Positions 5,162 through 5,566 of a DNA stretch of 5,566 nt are shown one piece after another. The stretch is from positions 1-5,566 of the forward strand of contig LCJG01000055.1 in assembly GCA_000998025.1 (NCBI GenBank), written 5' to 3'. The notes under the pieces were generated by a model. That model saw only the letters and a program-made list of their open reading frames with translations, was not told the DNA's origin and ran no database searches. Position 1 is the first letter of the stretch. Every line of letters starts with the position of its first letter. The translations under genes and the position numbers were made by a program. The DNA is from Candidatus Collierbacteria bacterium GW2011_GWB1_44_6 (GTDB lineage Bacteria; Patescibacteriota; Microgenomatia; UBA1400; MFAQ01).

Positions 5162-5566
5162 GGCGACCCTAAGTTTATATGATTCAGCCCTACTATACGG
5201 TGATAGCGTTTTCGAAATGGCAAGAAGTTTTAACAAAAAGCTGTTTAAGCTCGAAGCCCACATTGACCGCCTCATGGATTCTATCAAATTCACTTCTATG
5301 CCGTGCGCCTATAACTTTCACCAACTAAAGATGGCCCATGAGGATTTGATATGCCGAAACAGAAAGGAGTTCGCAGAAGACGACGAATATCGTACATTCA
5401 TAAATGTCAGCAGGGGGCCATTACCGATCTACAAGGATATTTTGGAGGTAAAACCGTGGGTAATGATAACGTGTTATCCTTTACGGTGGGTTCTGAGGGG
5501 TATGTCAAAATACTATCAGCAGGGAGTTACTACGGTTATCCCCTCGCAGAGGGCGATACCGTCACG
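5115..5566 (+). CDS. Class IV PLP-dependent aminotransferase, N-terminal part (3' partial)
   Basis: The first 150 residues of a fold-type IV PLP enzyme, the family of branched-chain aminotransferase (IlvE), D-amino-acid transaminase (Dat) and aminodeoxychorismate lyase (PabC). Diagnostic segments: IWKNGIFLPESEATLSLYD (5-23), ALLYGDSVFEMAR (25-37), and FKLEAHIDRLMDS (44-56), where R52 matches the arginine that contacts the PLP phosphate. The visible part ends at VIPSQRAIPS, just before the expected catalytic lysine, so activity cannot be judged. Which of the three reactions it performs is not clear; the end of the visible part looks somewhat closer to branched-chain-like members. It is downstream of, and in the same transcription direction as, the sugar-activating genes, so it may share their pathway, or may act on amino acids independently. 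Confidence 0.85.
   Translation, partial: MSRAIWKNGIFLPESEATLSLYDSALLYGDSVFEMARSFNKKLFKLEAHIDRLMDSIKFTSMPCAYNFHQLKMAHEDLICRNRKEFAEDDEYRTFINVSRGPLPIYKDILEVKPWVMITCYPLRWVLRGMSKYYQQGVTTVIPSQRAIPS

Overview
The window looks like part of a tailed bacteriophage (or prophage) genome. It contains a complete large terminase, two HNH endonucleases of a type common in phages, and a run of small tightly packed genes. All genes lie on the + strand with almost no intergenic space, and most junctions are stop/start overlaps. TAA, TAG and TGA all serve as stops, so the standard bacterial code applies. No tRNA, rRNA, integrase, CRISPR array or convincing terminator is visible, and the host cannot be named from this sequence.

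Layout: (1) 1-141, a possible 3' end of an unidentified gene. (2) 154-995, three small genes: a DUF6496-type basic protein and two unrecognised proteins, the last ending in a TAATG overlap with the terminase. (3) 995-2515, the large terminase with its ATPase and RNase H-like nuclease motifs. (4) 2512-2967, a free-standing HNH endonuclease. (5) 2964-3839, a NeuB-family sugar-acid synthase lacking the usual C-terminal SAF domain. (6) 3836-4342, a second HNH endonuclease interrupted by an in-frame TAA at 3959. (7) 4321-5022, an SpsF-type cytidylyltransferase. (8) 4994-5161, a 55-residue protein with a CxC knuckle. (9) 5115-5566, the first half of a class IV PLP aminotransferase that runs off the window.

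The position immediately after the terminase, where many tailed phages carry the portal gene, is occupied by sugar and amino-acid metabolism genes interleaved with HNH genes. NeuB-family enzymes condense phosphoenolpyruvate with an N-acylated sugar to make nonulosonic (sialic-like) acids, and SpsF/NeuA-type enzymes activate sugar acids with CTP. Together they suggest that the phage makes an activated nine-carbon sugar acid or a relative, perhaps to decorate its virion or the host surface. The aminotransferase could supply an amino group or act in a separate pathway. This functional story is inference. The family assignments are read from motifs only, with no database search.
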